A stretch of DNA of 64,000 nt from Streptomyces liliiviolaceus (GCF_018070025.1 NZ_JAGPYQ010000001.1:1674001-1738000); one strand, 5' to 3'; positions 19,797 to 27,972 are shown, counted from the first letter of the stretch. Program-made: numbers and translations. Notes: a model not told the origin generated them from the letters alone.

Positions 19797-20999
19797 ATGA
19801 GCACCAAGGACTTCATCGAGAAGGACTACTACAAGGTCCTCGGCGTCCCCAAGGACGCCACCGAGGCCGAGATCAAGAAGGCGTACCGCAAACTCGCCCG
19901 CGAGTTCCACCCGGACGCCAACAAGGGGAACGCGCGCGCCGAGGAGCGCTTCAAGGAGATCTCCGAGGCGAACGACATCCTCGGGGACCCCAAGAAGCGC
20001 AAGGAGTACGACGAGGCCCGCACCCTCTTCGGCAACGGCGGCTTCCGTCCCGGCCCGGGCGGTTCGGGCGGCTCCTTCAACTTCGACCTGGGGGACCTCT
20101 TCGGAGGCGGCCCCCAGGGCGGAGCGGGCGGTGCCGGTCCGCAGGGCGGGGCCGGCGGCTTCGGCGGCGGCATAGGGGACGTCTTCGGCGGACTCTTCAA
20201 CCGCGGCGGTGCGGGCCCCGGTGCCCGGACGCAGCCGCGGCGCGGCCAGGACATCGACACCGAGGTCACGCTCAGCTTCACGGAGGCCGTGGACGGGGCG
20301 ACCGTCCCGCTGCGGATGACCTCGCAGTCGCCCTGCAAGGCCTGTTCGGGCACCGGCGACAAGAACGGCACACCGCGCGTGTGCCCGACCTGCGTCGGCA
20401 CCGGCCAGGTGGCGCGCGGTTCGGGCGGCGGGTTCTCGCTGACCGACCCGTGCCCCGACTGCAAGGGCCGCGGCCTGATCGCGGAGCACGCCTGCGCGGT
20501 CTGCAGTGGCTCGGGACGCGCCAAGTCGTCCCGGACCATGCAGGTCCGTATCCCCGCCGGGGTGTCGGACAGCCAGCGCATCCGGCTCCGCGGCAAGGGC
20601 GCGCCGGGCGAACGGGGCGGCCCGTCGGGCGACCTGTACGTCACGGTGCACGTGGACACACATCCGGTCTTCGGCCGCAAGGGCGACAACCTCACCGTCA
20701 CCGTGCCCGTCACCTTCACGGAGGCGGCACTGGGCGGCGAGGTCCGCGTGCCCACGCTCGGGGGGCCTCCGGTCACCCTGAAGCTGCCGCCGGGCACCCC
20801 CAACGGCCGTACGATGCGGGCCCGCGGCAAGGGCGCGGTCCGCAAGGACGGCTCGCGCGGGGACCTGTTGGTCACCGTCGAGGTGAGTGTCCCGGCGGAC
20901 CTGACGGGGAAGGCTCGTGACGCGCTGGAGGCGTATCGCGAGGCGACCGCGGAGGAGGATCCGCGGGCTGAGCTGTTCCAGGCCGCGAAGGGAGCATGA
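19797..20999 (+). CDS. dnaJ: DnaJ co-chaperone
   Basis: The 400-residue protein starts at ATG 19797 behind ggaggggcg. The J domain holds the HPD motif (REFHPDANKG, about residues 36-45), then a Gly/Phe-rich region (about 80-135). Four CxxCxGxG-type zinc-finger repeats follow (CKACSGTG, CPTCVGTG, CPDCKGRG, CAVCSGSG; about 180-245), then the two C-terminal substrate-binding domains. It stimulates the DnaK ATPase and delivers substrates. Third gene of the operon, 87 bases after grpE. Confidence 0.97.
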   Translation: MSTKDFIEKDYYKVLGVPKDATEAEIKKAYRKLAREFHPDANKGNARAEERFKEISEANDILGDPKKRKEYDEARTLFGNGGFRPGPGGSGGSFNFDLGDLFGGGPQGGAGGAGPQGGAGGFGGGIGDVFGGLFNRGGAGPGARTQPRRGQDIDTEVTLSFTEAVDGATVPLRMTSQSPCKACSGTGDKNGTPRVCPTCVGTGQVARGSGGGFSLTDPCPDCKGRGLIAEHACAVCSGSGRAKSSRTMQVRIPAGVSDSQRIRLRGKGAPGERGGPSGDLYVTVHVDTHPVFGRKGDNLTVTVPVTFTEAALGGEVRVPTLGGPPVTLKLPPGTPNGRTMRARGKGAVRKDGSRGDLLVTVEVSVPADLTGKARDALEAYREATAEEDPRAELFQAAKGA

Positions 21000-21006
21000 G
21001 GACACC

Positions 21007-21480
21007 ATGGACGCACCCGGACGCCGTCGGCAGAACTCCTTCACCGGCAGGGCCTACGAGCTGACGGAAGAGACACCGGTGTACGTCATCTCGGTGGCCG
21101 CCCAGCTCTCCGGTCTGCACCCGCAGACGCTGCGTCAGTACGACCGCCTCGGCCTGGTCTCCCCGGACCGCACGGCCGGGCGCGGCCGGCGCTACTCGGC
21201 CCGCGACATCGAACTGCTGCGCACCGTCCAGCAGTTGTCGCAGGACGAGGGCATCAACCTCGCCGGCATCAAACGCATCATCGAGCTGGAGAACCAGGTC
21301 GCCGCACTCCAGTCCCGGGTCGCGGAACTGTCGTCGGCCCTGGAGGGCGCGGCGGCGACCATGCAGCAGCGCGAGGCCGCGGTGCACGCCTCGTACCGCC
21401 GCGACCTGGTTCCGTACCAGGAGGTCCAGCAGACGAGCGCGCTGGTGGTGTGGCGCCCCAAGCGCCCGCCGACGGACTGA
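21007..21480 (+). CDS. hspR: MerR-family heat-shock repressor HspR
   Basis: The start ATG 21007 lies seven bases after the dnaJ stop with aggacacc upstream; 157 residues. The MerR-type winged helix reads VYVISVAAQLSGLHPQTLRQ then YDRLGLVSPDRTAGRGRRYS (about 26-65), followed by a dimerisation coiled coil (IIELENQVAALQSRVAELSS). HspR binds HAIR sites and needs DnaK as co-repressor. Within this window its expected targets are its own operon (HAIR at 17123) and clpB (HAIR at 34294). Confidence 0.97.
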   Translation: MDAPGRRRQNSFTGRAYELTEETPVYVISVAAQLSGLHPQTLRQYDRLGLVSPDRTAGRGRRYSARDIELLRTVQQLSQDEGINLAGIKRIIELENQVAALQSRVAELSSALEGAAATMQQREAAVHASYRRDLVPYQEVQQTSALVVWRPKRPPTD

Positions 21481-21506
21481 GCCGGACGCGCAGTCATGCA
21501 CGCCGA

Positions 21507-21541
21507 GGGGCCCGGAGGTTCACCACGAACCTCCGGGCCCC
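21507..21541 (+). terminator. Strong terminator of the dnaK operon
   Basis: A perfect 15-bp stem (ggggcccggaggttc / gaacctccgggcccc) with a five-base loop accac starts 27 bases after the hspR stop. There is no T-tract, as is usual in Streptomyces. Confidence 0.9.
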
Positions 21542-21658
21542 TTCGCCTTCTCCCGAGAAGCGGCCAACCGGGCCGGTTCTCGGTGCGCCCCGGGATGGCT
21601 GCGGGGCGCCGGGGCCGGATGCCTGGACGCTGGGGATCGCCCGAGCGAGGAGATCCCC

Positions 21659-22231
21659 GTGGACCATCCCGACCACCGTCCCGAAGCCGCCCAGGACGCC
21701 GCCGGCCGGGCGGGAACGGCCGGCATCGGCCTCTCCGCGGTCCTGGCCTTCGCGCTCGCGCAGGGCTCCTGGCAGTGGTTCGCCACGTACATCGGGGTGA
21801 CGCTCCTCGCGGTGATCGTCTCCTCCTGCCGCCCGCCGACGCGAACAGCGGGCCCCCGATCCGCGTATCTGCGCGACCTGACGGCGTACTCCCTGGTCAT
21901 CGGCCTGTGCGCGGCGATCGCACTGGCCCCGATGCTGCAACGCTGGAAGTGGCTGCTCCCGATGCCGGGCACCCGCGCCGGCTGTCCCGCGCTGGGCACG
22001 TACGAGAGCATGCGCACGGAAGCGGCACTGGCCGACCTGGCGGCCCGCGACACGGCGTCCCTGTCCCAGGCCCGGCACACCCGCAGCCACGAGGCCGTGG
22101 CCGACTGCCTGTCCGCGACGACGACCCTGTGGCTACCGGTGTACGCGGTGGGGGTGGCGGCGCTGGTGGGGCTGGGCGTGTGGGGCTTCGGCCGGTACCG
22201 GTCGCGGAGGGGGACGACCGAGCCGGCCTGA
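21659..22231 (+). CDS. Small membrane protein of unknown function
   Basis: The start GTG 21659 follows gaggag at seven-base spacing; 190 residues. Hydrophobic helices lie at about residues 23-57 (two segments: GIGLSAVLAFALAQ and FATYIGVTLLAVIVSS), 75-92 (YSLVIGLCAAIALAPML) and 160-180 (LPVYAVGVAALVGLGVWGFG), with a hydrophilic, presumably extracytoplasmic loop containing two cysteines between the last two. No family is recognised. It is convergent with the methyltransferase gene next to it, with only ten bases between the stops. Confidence 0.7.
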   Translation: MDHPDHRPEAAQDAAGRAGTAGIGLSAVLAFALAQGSWQWFATYIGVTLLAVIVSSCRPPTRTAGPRSAYLRDLTAYSLVIGLCAAIALAPMLQRWKWLLPMPGTRAGCPALGTYESMRTEAALADLAARDTASLSQARHTRSHEAVADCLSATTTLWLPVYAVGVAALVGLGVWGFGRYRSRRGTTEPA

Positions 22232-22241
22232 TGGCCCGAGG

Positions 22242-23015
22242 TCAGGAGTCCGCTTCCGGCCGCTGCGCGACGAAGACGAACTCGCGGCCCGGCCGGTCGG
22301 GGGCGTCGCGGACGTCCCGTACGACATAACCCTGGGCCCGCAGATCCGACTCGATCTCCCGCCGTTCGCGGAAGCGCAGCGTCGAATCGGACGTCAGCTC
22401 CTGCCCGTCCTCGGCGAACACATAGGTGTGCCGGAAGGACACCAACTGCCCACTGACCTCGCCCAATTGGACCCAGCTCTCGACCGCGCCGACGCCCGGG
22501 ATCTCCGTCACGGCGTACGTGGCCTCGCGGTTCCACTCCTCCCAGGCGCGCCGGGCCGGGTCCCGGGTCTCGAAGACGAGATGCCCGCCGGGCCGCAGGG
22601 CATCGTGGGCGCCCCGCAGGGTGCCCTGCCACGCCTGGTCGTCGACGATCTGCTGGGCCACGTTCGCCGTCATCGTCGCGAGGTCGACGCGCAGGGGCGG
22701 GAGCGTGGTGGCGTCCCCGTGGAGCCAGCGCACCTGCCCGCCGCCGGGTTTCGCGCGGGCCACGTCGAGGGACGCCCGCGCCGGATCGACCCCGACGACC
22801 TCGATCCCGCGCCCGGCGAGCAGCAGCGCGAACACACCGGTCCCGCACCCGATGTCGAGCACGCGGCGCGCCCCGAACTCCGCGACGACACGGACGTACG
22901 CGTCGAGGTCGCCGCGATCGGGATCGAGCGGGTCGTAGACGGCGGCGAGGCGGGGGTGCGCGAAGGCCTCGTCGGCACCGCCGAAGGACTGCTTCCGCCG
23001 GTCGGGCTCGGGCAC
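22242..23015 (-). CDS. SAM-dependent class I methyltransferase
   Basis: The start is GTG 23015, with gagg five bases upstream; 257 residues. The Rossmann SAM-binding motif is RVLDIGCGTGVFALLLAGRG (about 49-68), followed by an acidic strand end GVDPARAS and motif WLHGDATTLP. The region downstream (TANVAQQIVDD, then ALRPGGHLVFETRDPARRAW) fits small-molecule methyltransferases of the UbiE/Methyltransf_25 type. The substrate is unknown. It is a single gene, convergent with the small membrane protein. Confidence 0.85.
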   Translation of the reverse strand: MPEPDRRKQSFGGADEAFAHPRLAAVYDPLDPDRGDLDAYVRVVAEFGARRVLDIGCGTGVFALLLAGRGIEVVGVDPARASLDVARAKPGGGQVRWLHGDATTLPPLRVDLATMTANVAQQIVDDQAWQGTLRGAHDALRPGGHLVFETRDPARRAWEEWNREATYAVTEIPGVGAVESWVQLGEVSGQLVSFRHTYVFAEDGQELTSDSTLRFRERREIESDLRAQGYVVRDVRDAPDRPGREFVFVAQRPEADS

Positions 23016-23144
23016 GTGTGCCTCCCTGGAGGGTGTGGAGGAGACGCTGGACGAGGGACCGACGATACGTCGACGGGGCGTGAGGCCCCCGTCGTGCCCG
23101 TCGGGGCGGTGAAAATCCTGGTGTGCGGGGCCGACGGGACCGGG

Positions 23145-23187
23145 TAACGTCCTCGGCATGTTCTTCCAGACGCCGATTTACGAGTGA
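23145..23187 (+). other. Possible leaderless micro-ORF (nine codons) ahead of the small basic-protein gene
   Basis: A -10-like TAACGT (23145-23150) stands seven bases before ATG 23158, the arrangement of leaderless Streptomyces mRNAs. The frame reads MFFQTPIYE and stops at TGA 23185-23187, 95 bases before the next gene. It could be a regulatory upstream ORF or only mark a transcription start. No -35 match was seen. Confidence 0.3.
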
Positions 23188-23282
23188 GAGCGTGACGGGC
23201 CCCCGCTGACGTCCTTCGATGTCGCCGCCCGTCCCCCACCGACGAATCCGTAGATCACCTCACATCAGCACCGGGAGAACCC

Positions 23283-23501
23283 GTGACCGTCAGCAAGAAC
23301 ATCAACAACCCCGTGGGCCAGGGCGGCGGCCAGCGCAAGAAGCAGTCCCGCACCGAACGGGCGAACAACGGCCCGTACCGCAACCTCGACCGGCAGGGCG
23401 CGGCCGAGCAGAAGGCGGAGCTGGTGCGCAAGATGCGCGAGAAGGCAGCCGCGGCCGAGGCCGCCCGCACGTCGGACGACGACGACAGCGCACAGAGCTG
23501 A
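23283..23501 (+). CDS. Small basic protein, probably the DUF6243 family
   Basis: A 72-residue protein from GTG 23283 with gggag six bases upstream. The sequence is hydrophilic, with a basic, Gly/Gln/Asn-rich N-terminal half (NNPVGQGGGQRKKQSRTERA) and an Ala/Glu/Lys helix, ending acidic. No cysteines, membrane segment or signal peptide. It resembles short conserved Streptomyces proteins annotated, as far as I recall, as DUF6243; function unknown. A hairpin terminator follows. Confidence 0.75.
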   Translation: MTVSKNINNPVGQGGGQRKKQSRTERANNGPYRNLDRQGAAEQKAELVRKMREKAAAAEAARTSDDDDSAQS

Positions 23502-23552
23502 CGCAGCTCGGACGGACGGACAGGTAGACGGACGGACAGGTAGACGGACAGA

Positions 23553-23593
23553 CAGCAGGGTCCGGGCCGCGCATCGCGGTCCGGGCCCTGCTG
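23553..23593 (+). terminator. Hairpin terminator
   Basis: A 19-bp stem with two G-T-type mismatches (cagcagggtccgggccgcg against cgcggtccgggccctgctg) and loop cat. It is preceded by short direct repeats of gacggacaggta at about 23516-23550. Confidence 0.75.
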
Positions 23594-23706
23594 TCGTGTC
23601 AGGTCGTGTCAGGGCTCGGCCGCGGTGTGTCGTTTCTGCTTCGCCGGTTCGGGTGAATCGACGGCGTTTTCCCAGGTGAGACCGTATTCGCGAGACACTT
23701 GTGATC

Positions 23707-24339
23707 ATGACCGAGACCAGGACCGAGCCTCCCTGCCCGCCCGAGAACGGGGCCGGCCTCGACGAGGTCCGGTGGCAGGCATGGGAGGCCATGGAACTCC
23801 CCGAGGGCTACCGGGCCGAGATCGTCGAAGGAGCCATCGAAGTGTCACCCACGGGCCGCTACGCGCACAGCCAGACCGTCTTCCTCCTCAAGGAGGCGCT
23901 GGGAGGCTTTCTGAAGGGCGGGGACTTCGCCGCCCGGAACGACACGAACGTCGTGCACGCGGGCTGCGTATGGGTACCGGACCTGTTCATCGTCCCCAGG
24001 GACACGGAGCGGTACGTCACCGCCGACGGCGTGGGCATCACCGCGGCCGCCGTCCGGCTGGTCGCGGGCGTCGTCTCCCCGGACGGGCCCCGCCAGGAGC
24101 GCGACCGCGTCAGGAAGCGCCGCGAGTACGCCCGCGCCGCCATCCCCGTGTACGTCGTCATCGACGCCCACGACGACCAGGGCACCGTGACCGTCCTCAC
24201 CGAACCCCGCCCCGACCGGGCCGACTGGGTGGGAGTCCACCGCGTGCCCTTCGGCACCGAACTCACCGTCCCCGAGGGCCCCGCCAAGGGCTTCGTCATC
24301 ACGGAAGCGATCACGGGACCTCCGCGGGCCAAGCAGTGA
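23707..24339 (+). CDS. Uma2-family (DUF820) restriction-endonuclease-like protein
   Basis: About 210 residues from ATG 23707; an in-frame GTG at 23701 is also possible, and neither has a clear ribosome-binding site. The fold signature of the PD-(D/E)XK-like Uma2 family (PF05685) is visible: LPEGYRAEIVEGAIEVSP, HSQTVFLLKEAL, VWVPDLFIVPRD (the catalytic Asp strand), VRLVAGVVSPDGPRQERDRV and AIPVYVVIDAHDD. Such genes occur in many copies in Streptomyces and Cyanobacteria, and their biological role is unclear. Confidence 0.8.
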   Translation: MTETRTEPPCPPENGAGLDEVRWQAWEAMELPEGYRAEIVEGAIEVSPTGRYAHSQTVFLLKEALGGFLKGGDFAARNDTNVVHAGCVWVPDLFIVPRDTERYVTADGVGITAAAVRLVAGVVSPDGPRQERDRVRKRREYARAAIPVYVVIDAHDDQGTVTVLTEPRPDRADWVGVHRVPFGTELTVPEGPAKGFVITEAITGPPRAKQ

Positions 24340-24364
24340 CCGGCCGGCCGCGGCCAGGAGGTGG

Positions 24365-24619
24365 TCAGCGGCCCGTCGTCTGCCACACCGTGAGCGCCAG
24401 GGCCAGGCACGACGTGGCCGCCGCCAGGGACGGCAGCGGCCAGCGCGTGCGTTCCAGGGCCTCGATCCGGGCCTCGTGTTCGGCGAGGGCCTTGTCGGTC
24501 TGCTCGACGCGGTGGAGCAGGAGCGCGAGGTCGCCCCGGGTGGTGGCGAAGCCGACGTCGACCGCACGACGCAGGCGCTCCAGCTCCAGGACGACCTCCT
24601 CGGTCTCGGTCGTCGTCAT
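24365..24619 (-). CDS. Short coiled-coil protein with C-terminal membrane helix
   Basis: The start is ATG 24619 with ggagg six bases upstream; 84 residues. A helix with heptad-like spacing (VVLELERLRRAVDVGFATTR, then LALLLHRVEQTDKALAEHEA) is followed by a single hydrophobic segment (PSLAAATSCLALALTVWQ) near the C terminus. Tail-anchored topology is likely. No family is recognised. It is convergent with the Uma2-like gene, 26 bases apart. Confidence 0.7.
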   Translation of the reverse strand: MTTTETEEVVLELERLRRAVDVGFATTRGDLALLLHRVEQTDKALAEHEARIEALERTRWPLPSLAAATSCLALALTVWQTTGR

Positions 24620-24809
24620 CGGGTACCTCCGGTGTTCGTCGTACGTCAGGGGGGAAGGGGGGCAGGAGCCAGGGGGCACGGGTCAGGGCCGGATGTCAGG
24701 GGACCGGAGTCTCCGGGCAACACGAAGCGGCAGGTCCGCCGCCCGTCCGCCGGGCGCAGCTCTGCCGCTGCGTCCAATGTGACACCGGCGGGCGGAACGT
24801 GCAACCGGC

Positions 24810-25055
24810 TTATGCCAAAGGCCTGTTCGGGCCTGCGGGGCGCCGGGCGCGGTACGTCGTCCGCTCGGCCGCGAAGACGTCCTCCAGGCGGAAGAGGTGT
24901 CGCCGCCCCTGGCTGCCCGCGGACCGCAGATGCCCGCGCTGCACCCACTTGCGGATGGTCGCGGTCGTGACACCGGCCTCGTCGGCGGCCAACTCGGTCG
25001 TGATCAAAGCGGTGTTCGGAGTGCTGTGCCGGGTGCTGCGCGGCGTTCCGTTCAT
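24810..25055 (-). CDS. MerR/excisionase-like helix-turn-helix protein
   Basis: The start ATG 25055 overlaps the stop of the upstream zinc-ribbon gene (ATGA); 81 residues. The DNA-binding part reads LITTELAADEAGVTTATIRK then WVQRGHLRSAGSQGRRHLFR, the pattern of excisionase and MerR-like winged helices. The short Arg/Pro-rich tail is probably disordered. It is the last gene of a three-gene coupled operon preceded by an SOS-like box, so a role in control of a mobile element or DNA-damage response is possible but not shown. No integrase or transposase is nearby. Confidence 0.8.
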   Translation of the reverse strand: MNGTPRSTRHSTPNTALITTELAADEAGVTTATIRKWVQRGHLRSAGSQGRRHLFRLEDVFAAERTTYRARRPAGPNRPLA

Positions 25056-25564
25056 GAGTGCTCGGCCCCCAGCACCCGCCCGCACGCGGGATTGACGCAT
25101 CTGATCTCGGCCCGTTCCGGGAGCGCCCGCAGAGAGACGCAGTCGCACACGGGGCAGCGGCCGGGCAGCCGTACGAGCTGCTCCGGATCGCCGAGCGCGC
25201 GGGCGCAGCGTGCGGCCATCCGCCGGGTCTCGTCCTCGACGTGCGGCGCCAGCAGCGGGTCGGCGGCGATGCGGTCCAGCAGCCCGGCGATACGCCGCAG
25301 CCGTACCGGTACGGGAGCCGGTGACACCGGGCGCAGACCGAGCCGTTCGCGCACGGCCTCCTCCAGCTCGACGACCCCGTCGGTGATGTCCCGTACGGCG
25401 TCCGAGACATGGAGACGGACCGGAGCGGTCGTACCGCCGACGGGTCCGCCGCCGTGCCGTTCCCGCAGTGCGTCGCGGCCCGCGGGGGACAACTCGTCGA
25501 TGAGATCCGGCCACCGGCGGACGAGCGAGGCGATCCACACGGCCCCGGCCTGGTCCCCGCTCAT
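25052..25564 (-). CDS. Protein with C-terminal zinc ribbon, unknown function
   Basis: The start ATG 25564 overlaps the stop of the small ORF upstream by four bases; 170 residues. The N-terminal two thirds are helical and charged. The C terminus holds CPVCDC and, 16 residues later, CVNPACGR, a likely four-cysteine zinc ribbon. Streptomycetes often pair such proteins with a small HTH protein like the one downstream, but the function is not known to me. Confidence 0.75.
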   Translation of the reverse strand: MSGDQAGAVWIASLVRRWPDLIDELSPAGRDALRERHGGGPVGGTTAPVRLHVSDAVRDITDGVVELEEAVRERLGLRPVSPAPVPVRLRRIAGLLDRIAADPLLAPHVEDETRRMAARCARALGDPEQLVRLPGRCPVCDCVSLRALPERAEIRCVNPACGRVLGAEHS

Positions 25565-25710
25565 CGGGTGACCTCGCGTCCGTCGCGCCACAGGCGGCCA
25601 CCGCCGATCCCCGAGCGGGCGCGGGCGGCCCCTCTGCGCCGGTCCGGCGGTCCGGGTGTGCCGGATGTGCCGGGTGCGGTGACGGTGGCCTCGGACGATG
25701 GGTTGTGCAC
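25561..25710 (-). CDS. Small 49-residue protein, first gene of the SOS-box operon
   Basis: GTG 25710 stands eight bases after a very strong ribosome-binding site (gaggagg), and the stop overlaps the next start (ATGA). The product is VHNPSSEATVT and then a Pro/Gly/Arg-rich sequence, with no recognisable domain. The ribosome-binding site and coupling are the reasons for calling it. It may also act as a leader that couples translation of the next gene. Confidence 0.55.
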   Translation of the reverse strand: MHNPSSEATVTAPGTSGTPGPPDRRRGAARARSGIGGGRLWRDGREVTR

Positions 25711-25731
25711 GTGCAACCCCTCCTCATGTAT

Positions 25732-25747
25732 GGGAACATGTGTTCGA
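25732..25747. promoter_or_regulatory. SOS-like (LexA) box GAAC-N4-GTTCGA
   Basis: The sequence gggaacatgtgttcga matches the actinobacterial LexA box TCGAAC-N4-GTTCGA at all GAAC/GTTC positions and in the right flank. It lies 22-37 bases upstream of the start of the minus-strand operon, over its likely promoter. Confidence 0.55.
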
Positions 25748-25750
25748 CAG

Positions 25751-25866
25751 TTGCGAGCGAGCGGACAGGGTTGCATGTTGCGAGCGCGTACGCAAGTGAT
25801 TACGTTCCGTGGGGGTCTGGTGTGCTGACAGCGCCTCAAGCGCGTTTACGTGACGCAGAGTTGCGA
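25751..25866. promoter_or_regulatory. Three GTTGCGA direct repeats in a divergent control region
   Basis: GTTGCGA occurs near 25751, 25778 and 25860 between the SOS-box operon and the divergent HTH gene. The middle copy is part of an inverted repeat, TTGCG-N8-CGCAA. They may be operators for the HTH protein encoded to the right. Confidence 0.35.
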
Positions 25867-25953
25867 AATCTCCACAGTTACGCGCGAGCGCGCACACGTC
25901 CTGGTGCGTGTGCGATCGATACGCTGCCCCGGCGACGAGGGGAGAGCCGACAC

Positions 25954-26403
25954 ATGGCTTCGAGCGCGCGGGCCGGGGCCCGTACGGATCAGACGTACCG
26001 GGCCGCGGGGCTGCGGGAGTTCGCCGGCTGGATCGAGGAGCTGCTGCGCGCCCGGGGCTACGACATCGACAGCCCGCGCGGCGGCGGCCGTTCGAAACTG
26101 GCCGACGACGCCGGGGTGCACCGGGCCGCCGTGAGCAGGCTGCTCCAGCGGCAGTCCATGCCCGACCTGGAGACGATGCGGCGCATCGCGGCCGTACTCG
26201 GCGTCCCCCTGCGGGAGATGCTCATCCGCTCGGGCCGGCTGACCGAGGACGATCTGCCGCTCACGGGCGCGGGCCGCCCCGTGGACGGGGAGGAGTCCTT
26301 GTGGCTCAGCCCCGAGGAGGCGGCCTGCCGGATGGGGGTCCCGCCCGAACTGCGGGAACTGTTCGCCAGGGTGGCACGGCAGTTCCTGCCGGAGGGCGCT
26401 TGA
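25954..26403 (+). CDS. XRE-type helix-turn-helix regulator
   Basis: The start is ATG 25954, behind ggag at nine-base spacing; 149 residues. The N-terminal half is an HTH of the Cro/CI type: GRSKLADDAGVHRAAVSRLL then SMPDLETMRRIAAVLGVPLR. The C-terminal ~50 residues contain LSPEEAACRMGVPPELRELF. It is divergent from the zinc-ribbon/excisionase operon, and the intervening ~240 bp hold an SOS-like box and GTTGCGA repeats, so it probably controls that region. Confidence 0.85.
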   Translation: MASSARAGARTDQTYRAAGLREFAGWIEELLRARGYDIDSPRGGGRSKLADDAGVHRAAVSRLLQRQSMPDLETMRRIAAVLGVPLREMLIRSGRLTEDDLPLTGAGRPVDGEESLWLSPEEAACRMGVPPELRELFARVARQFLPEGA

Positions 26404-26426
26404 CGGCGGAGGGAACGGAGCACGAC

Positions 26427-26732
26427 ATGGGTGAACCGGGAGGCGGCCGTGGGGCCGAGGCCGAGAGCGTCGCCGACGTCGTGGAGACCGTGGGCGAACT
26501 CCTCGGCGTACTGGCCGAAAAGGTGCGGGCCGCGGGCCCGGACGGCGTCCGCGTGCTCACCGAGGAGGAGTTGCAGCGGCATCAGCTGAGCTGGTTCCGC
26601 GCGGGCTGGGAGGAACACGCCAGGGCGTCCGGACAGGAGGACCTGGTGGGCCCGGACCGGCCACCGGCCCGCCTCCTCCCCTTCCCCGAACGCCCGCGGG
26701 GCCACGAACACCCCTCGGACGAGGGCGGTTGA
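26427..26732 (+). CDS. Hypothetical protein downstream of the XRE regulator
   Basis: The start is ATG 26427 with ggag six bases upstream; 101 residues. It has an acidic helical segment (SVADVVETVGELLGVLAEKV) and a polar C terminus rich in Pro, Arg and His. No known domain, membrane segment or signal peptide. The 23-base gap after the regulator suggests one transcript. Confidence 0.6.
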   Translation: MGEPGGGRGAEAESVADVVETVGELLGVLAEKVRAAGPDGVRVLTEEELQRHQLSWFRAGWEEHARASGQEDLVGPDRPPARLLPFPERPRGHEHPSDEGG

Positions 26733-26763
26733 GGACGACCCGGGGCGGCTGAGGGGAGTCGGC

Positions 26764-27363
26764 TCAGACGGACTCCGCCCGTGTCCGCGCGGCCCGTTCC
26801 GCGCCCTCGCGCGTGTAGTGCAGCAGCACCACCCCGTTGTCGAAGCTGCGGGACTCGACCAGGCGCAGGTGAGCGAGCGCGTCGGTGTCGCGGAAGAGGG
26901 GGCGGCCGTGTCCGAGGAGCACCGGGTGTACGTAGATCAGGTACTCGTCGATCAGGTCGTGGCGCCGGAACTCCGCCGCCAGTTCCGCCCCGCCGACCGC
27001 GAGGTCCCCGCCCGGCTGCTCCTTGAGCGCCCTGATGACATCGGGCGCCACCTCCCGTACGACGGTCGCGTTCCAGTCGGCCTTGTCCAGCGTGCGTGAG
27101 TAGACGATCTTCGGCATGGTCCGCCAGATCTCGGCGAACGCGCGGACGGGCTCCGGGGCGTCGGGGTCCTGGTCGGCGGTGGGCCAGTACTCCGCCATCA
27201 GTTCGTGGGAGACGCGGCCGGTCAGGAAGCCGCCCAGGGTGCCGATGCGTTCGTTGAGGTGCCGGTGCAGTTCGTCGCTGATCAGATGCCAGTCGATCTC
27301 GCGGTTCGGGCCCTCGAAGAAACCGTCGAGGGAGACGGACATGCTCAGGACGATCTTTCGCAT
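26764..27363 (-). CDS. RibD C-terminal / dihydrofolate-reductase-like protein
   Basis: The start is ATG 27363 with gagg six bases upstream; 199 residues. The opening strand MRKIVLSMSVSLDGFFEGPN and the later DLAVGGAELAAEFRRHDLID and YVHPVLLGHGRPLF match the RibD_C domain (PF01872). Stand-alone versions in Streptomyces are called dihydrofolate reductase family proteins and probably use NADPH; the substrate is unknown. It is a single gene, convergent with the HTH-linked hypothetical gene. Confidence 0.9.
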   Translation of the reverse strand: MRKIVLSMSVSLDGFFEGPNREIDWHLISDELHRHLNERIGTLGGFLTGRVSHELMAEYWPTADQDPDAPEPVRAFAEIWRTMPKIVYSRTLDKADWNATVVREVAPDVIRALKEQPGGDLAVGGAELAAEFRRHDLIDEYLIYVHPVLLGHGRPLFRDTDALAHLRLVESRSFDNGVVLLHYTREGAERAARTRAESV

Positions 27364-27573
27364 CGCGGACCTCACCTGGAGCGGGGGCGGGGGAACGGGA
27401 GCGGGCTGGGACAGACGGTAGCCCAAGCCCCCTCCCGCAGCCCCCTTCCGCGACGGTCCGCCGGCCCAGGTGGGATTCGAGGATTCGAGAATCCGTATTC
27501 TCGGAATGCGAGAAGGCCCGAGAACGTGCGAGAAGCTGCGAGAAGGCTTTATCGCAGCGTCACGGAGTTCGGA

Positions 27574-27972
27574 TCACGGAGTTCGCGTCACGGAGTCCGA
27601 CGGCCGGCATGCCGTGGGCTCCTGGAAGAGTTCGGCCAGATCGCAGGACAGGTTGGTCGCCCAATTCCCGGAGTCGGCCCCCGTCCAGTCCTCCTTTTCC
27701 TGCCCCTGTTCCTGCTGCTCTGCGGGCGGTTTCGGCGGGGTCTGGAGCCAGCTGTCGAGGTCGCGTTCCGTATAGGCCTCGACGCAGGCGACGATCGCCT
27801 CCTGCAGGGTGCCGGTGCCCGTGATCCCGGCCAGCTCGGCCCAGTCGACGGCGCAGGCGGCAGGGACCGGATCGGGCGCGGGCCGGGGGGCGGCCGCCGC
27901 GGACGTGCCTGCCGTCAGGGCGAGGCAGCCCGCGGCCAGCGCAGTTATGAGGGACCGGGAGAAAGCGCGCAT
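27574..27972 (-). CDS. Small secreted protein
   Basis: The start is ATG 27972 with ggag five bases upstream; 132 residues. A clear signal peptide (MRAFSRSLITALAAGCLALT, cleavage probably after an Ala-rich ATSAAAA-like stretch near residue 27) precedes a mature part with three cysteines (in CAVDWAEL, VACVEAY and LSCDLAEL, with a further Cys near the C terminus). The middle is Gln/Glu/Pro-rich. Function unknown. At its 3' end the sequence tcacggagttcg is repeated three times. Confidence 0.75.
   Translation of the reverse strand: MRAFSRSLITALAAGCLALTAGTSAAAAPRPAPDPVPAACAVDWAELAGITGTGTLQEAIVACVEAYTERDLDSWLQTPPKPPAEQQEQGQEKEDWTGADSGNWATNLSCDLAELFQEPTACRPSDSVTRTP

Noticed and set aside
27480..27573. 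GAGAAT-N4-ATTCTC dyad and gcgagaag repeats after the RibD-type gene region
   Set aside because: A dyad is present but its context gives no clear regulator or start, so it was not listed as an operator.
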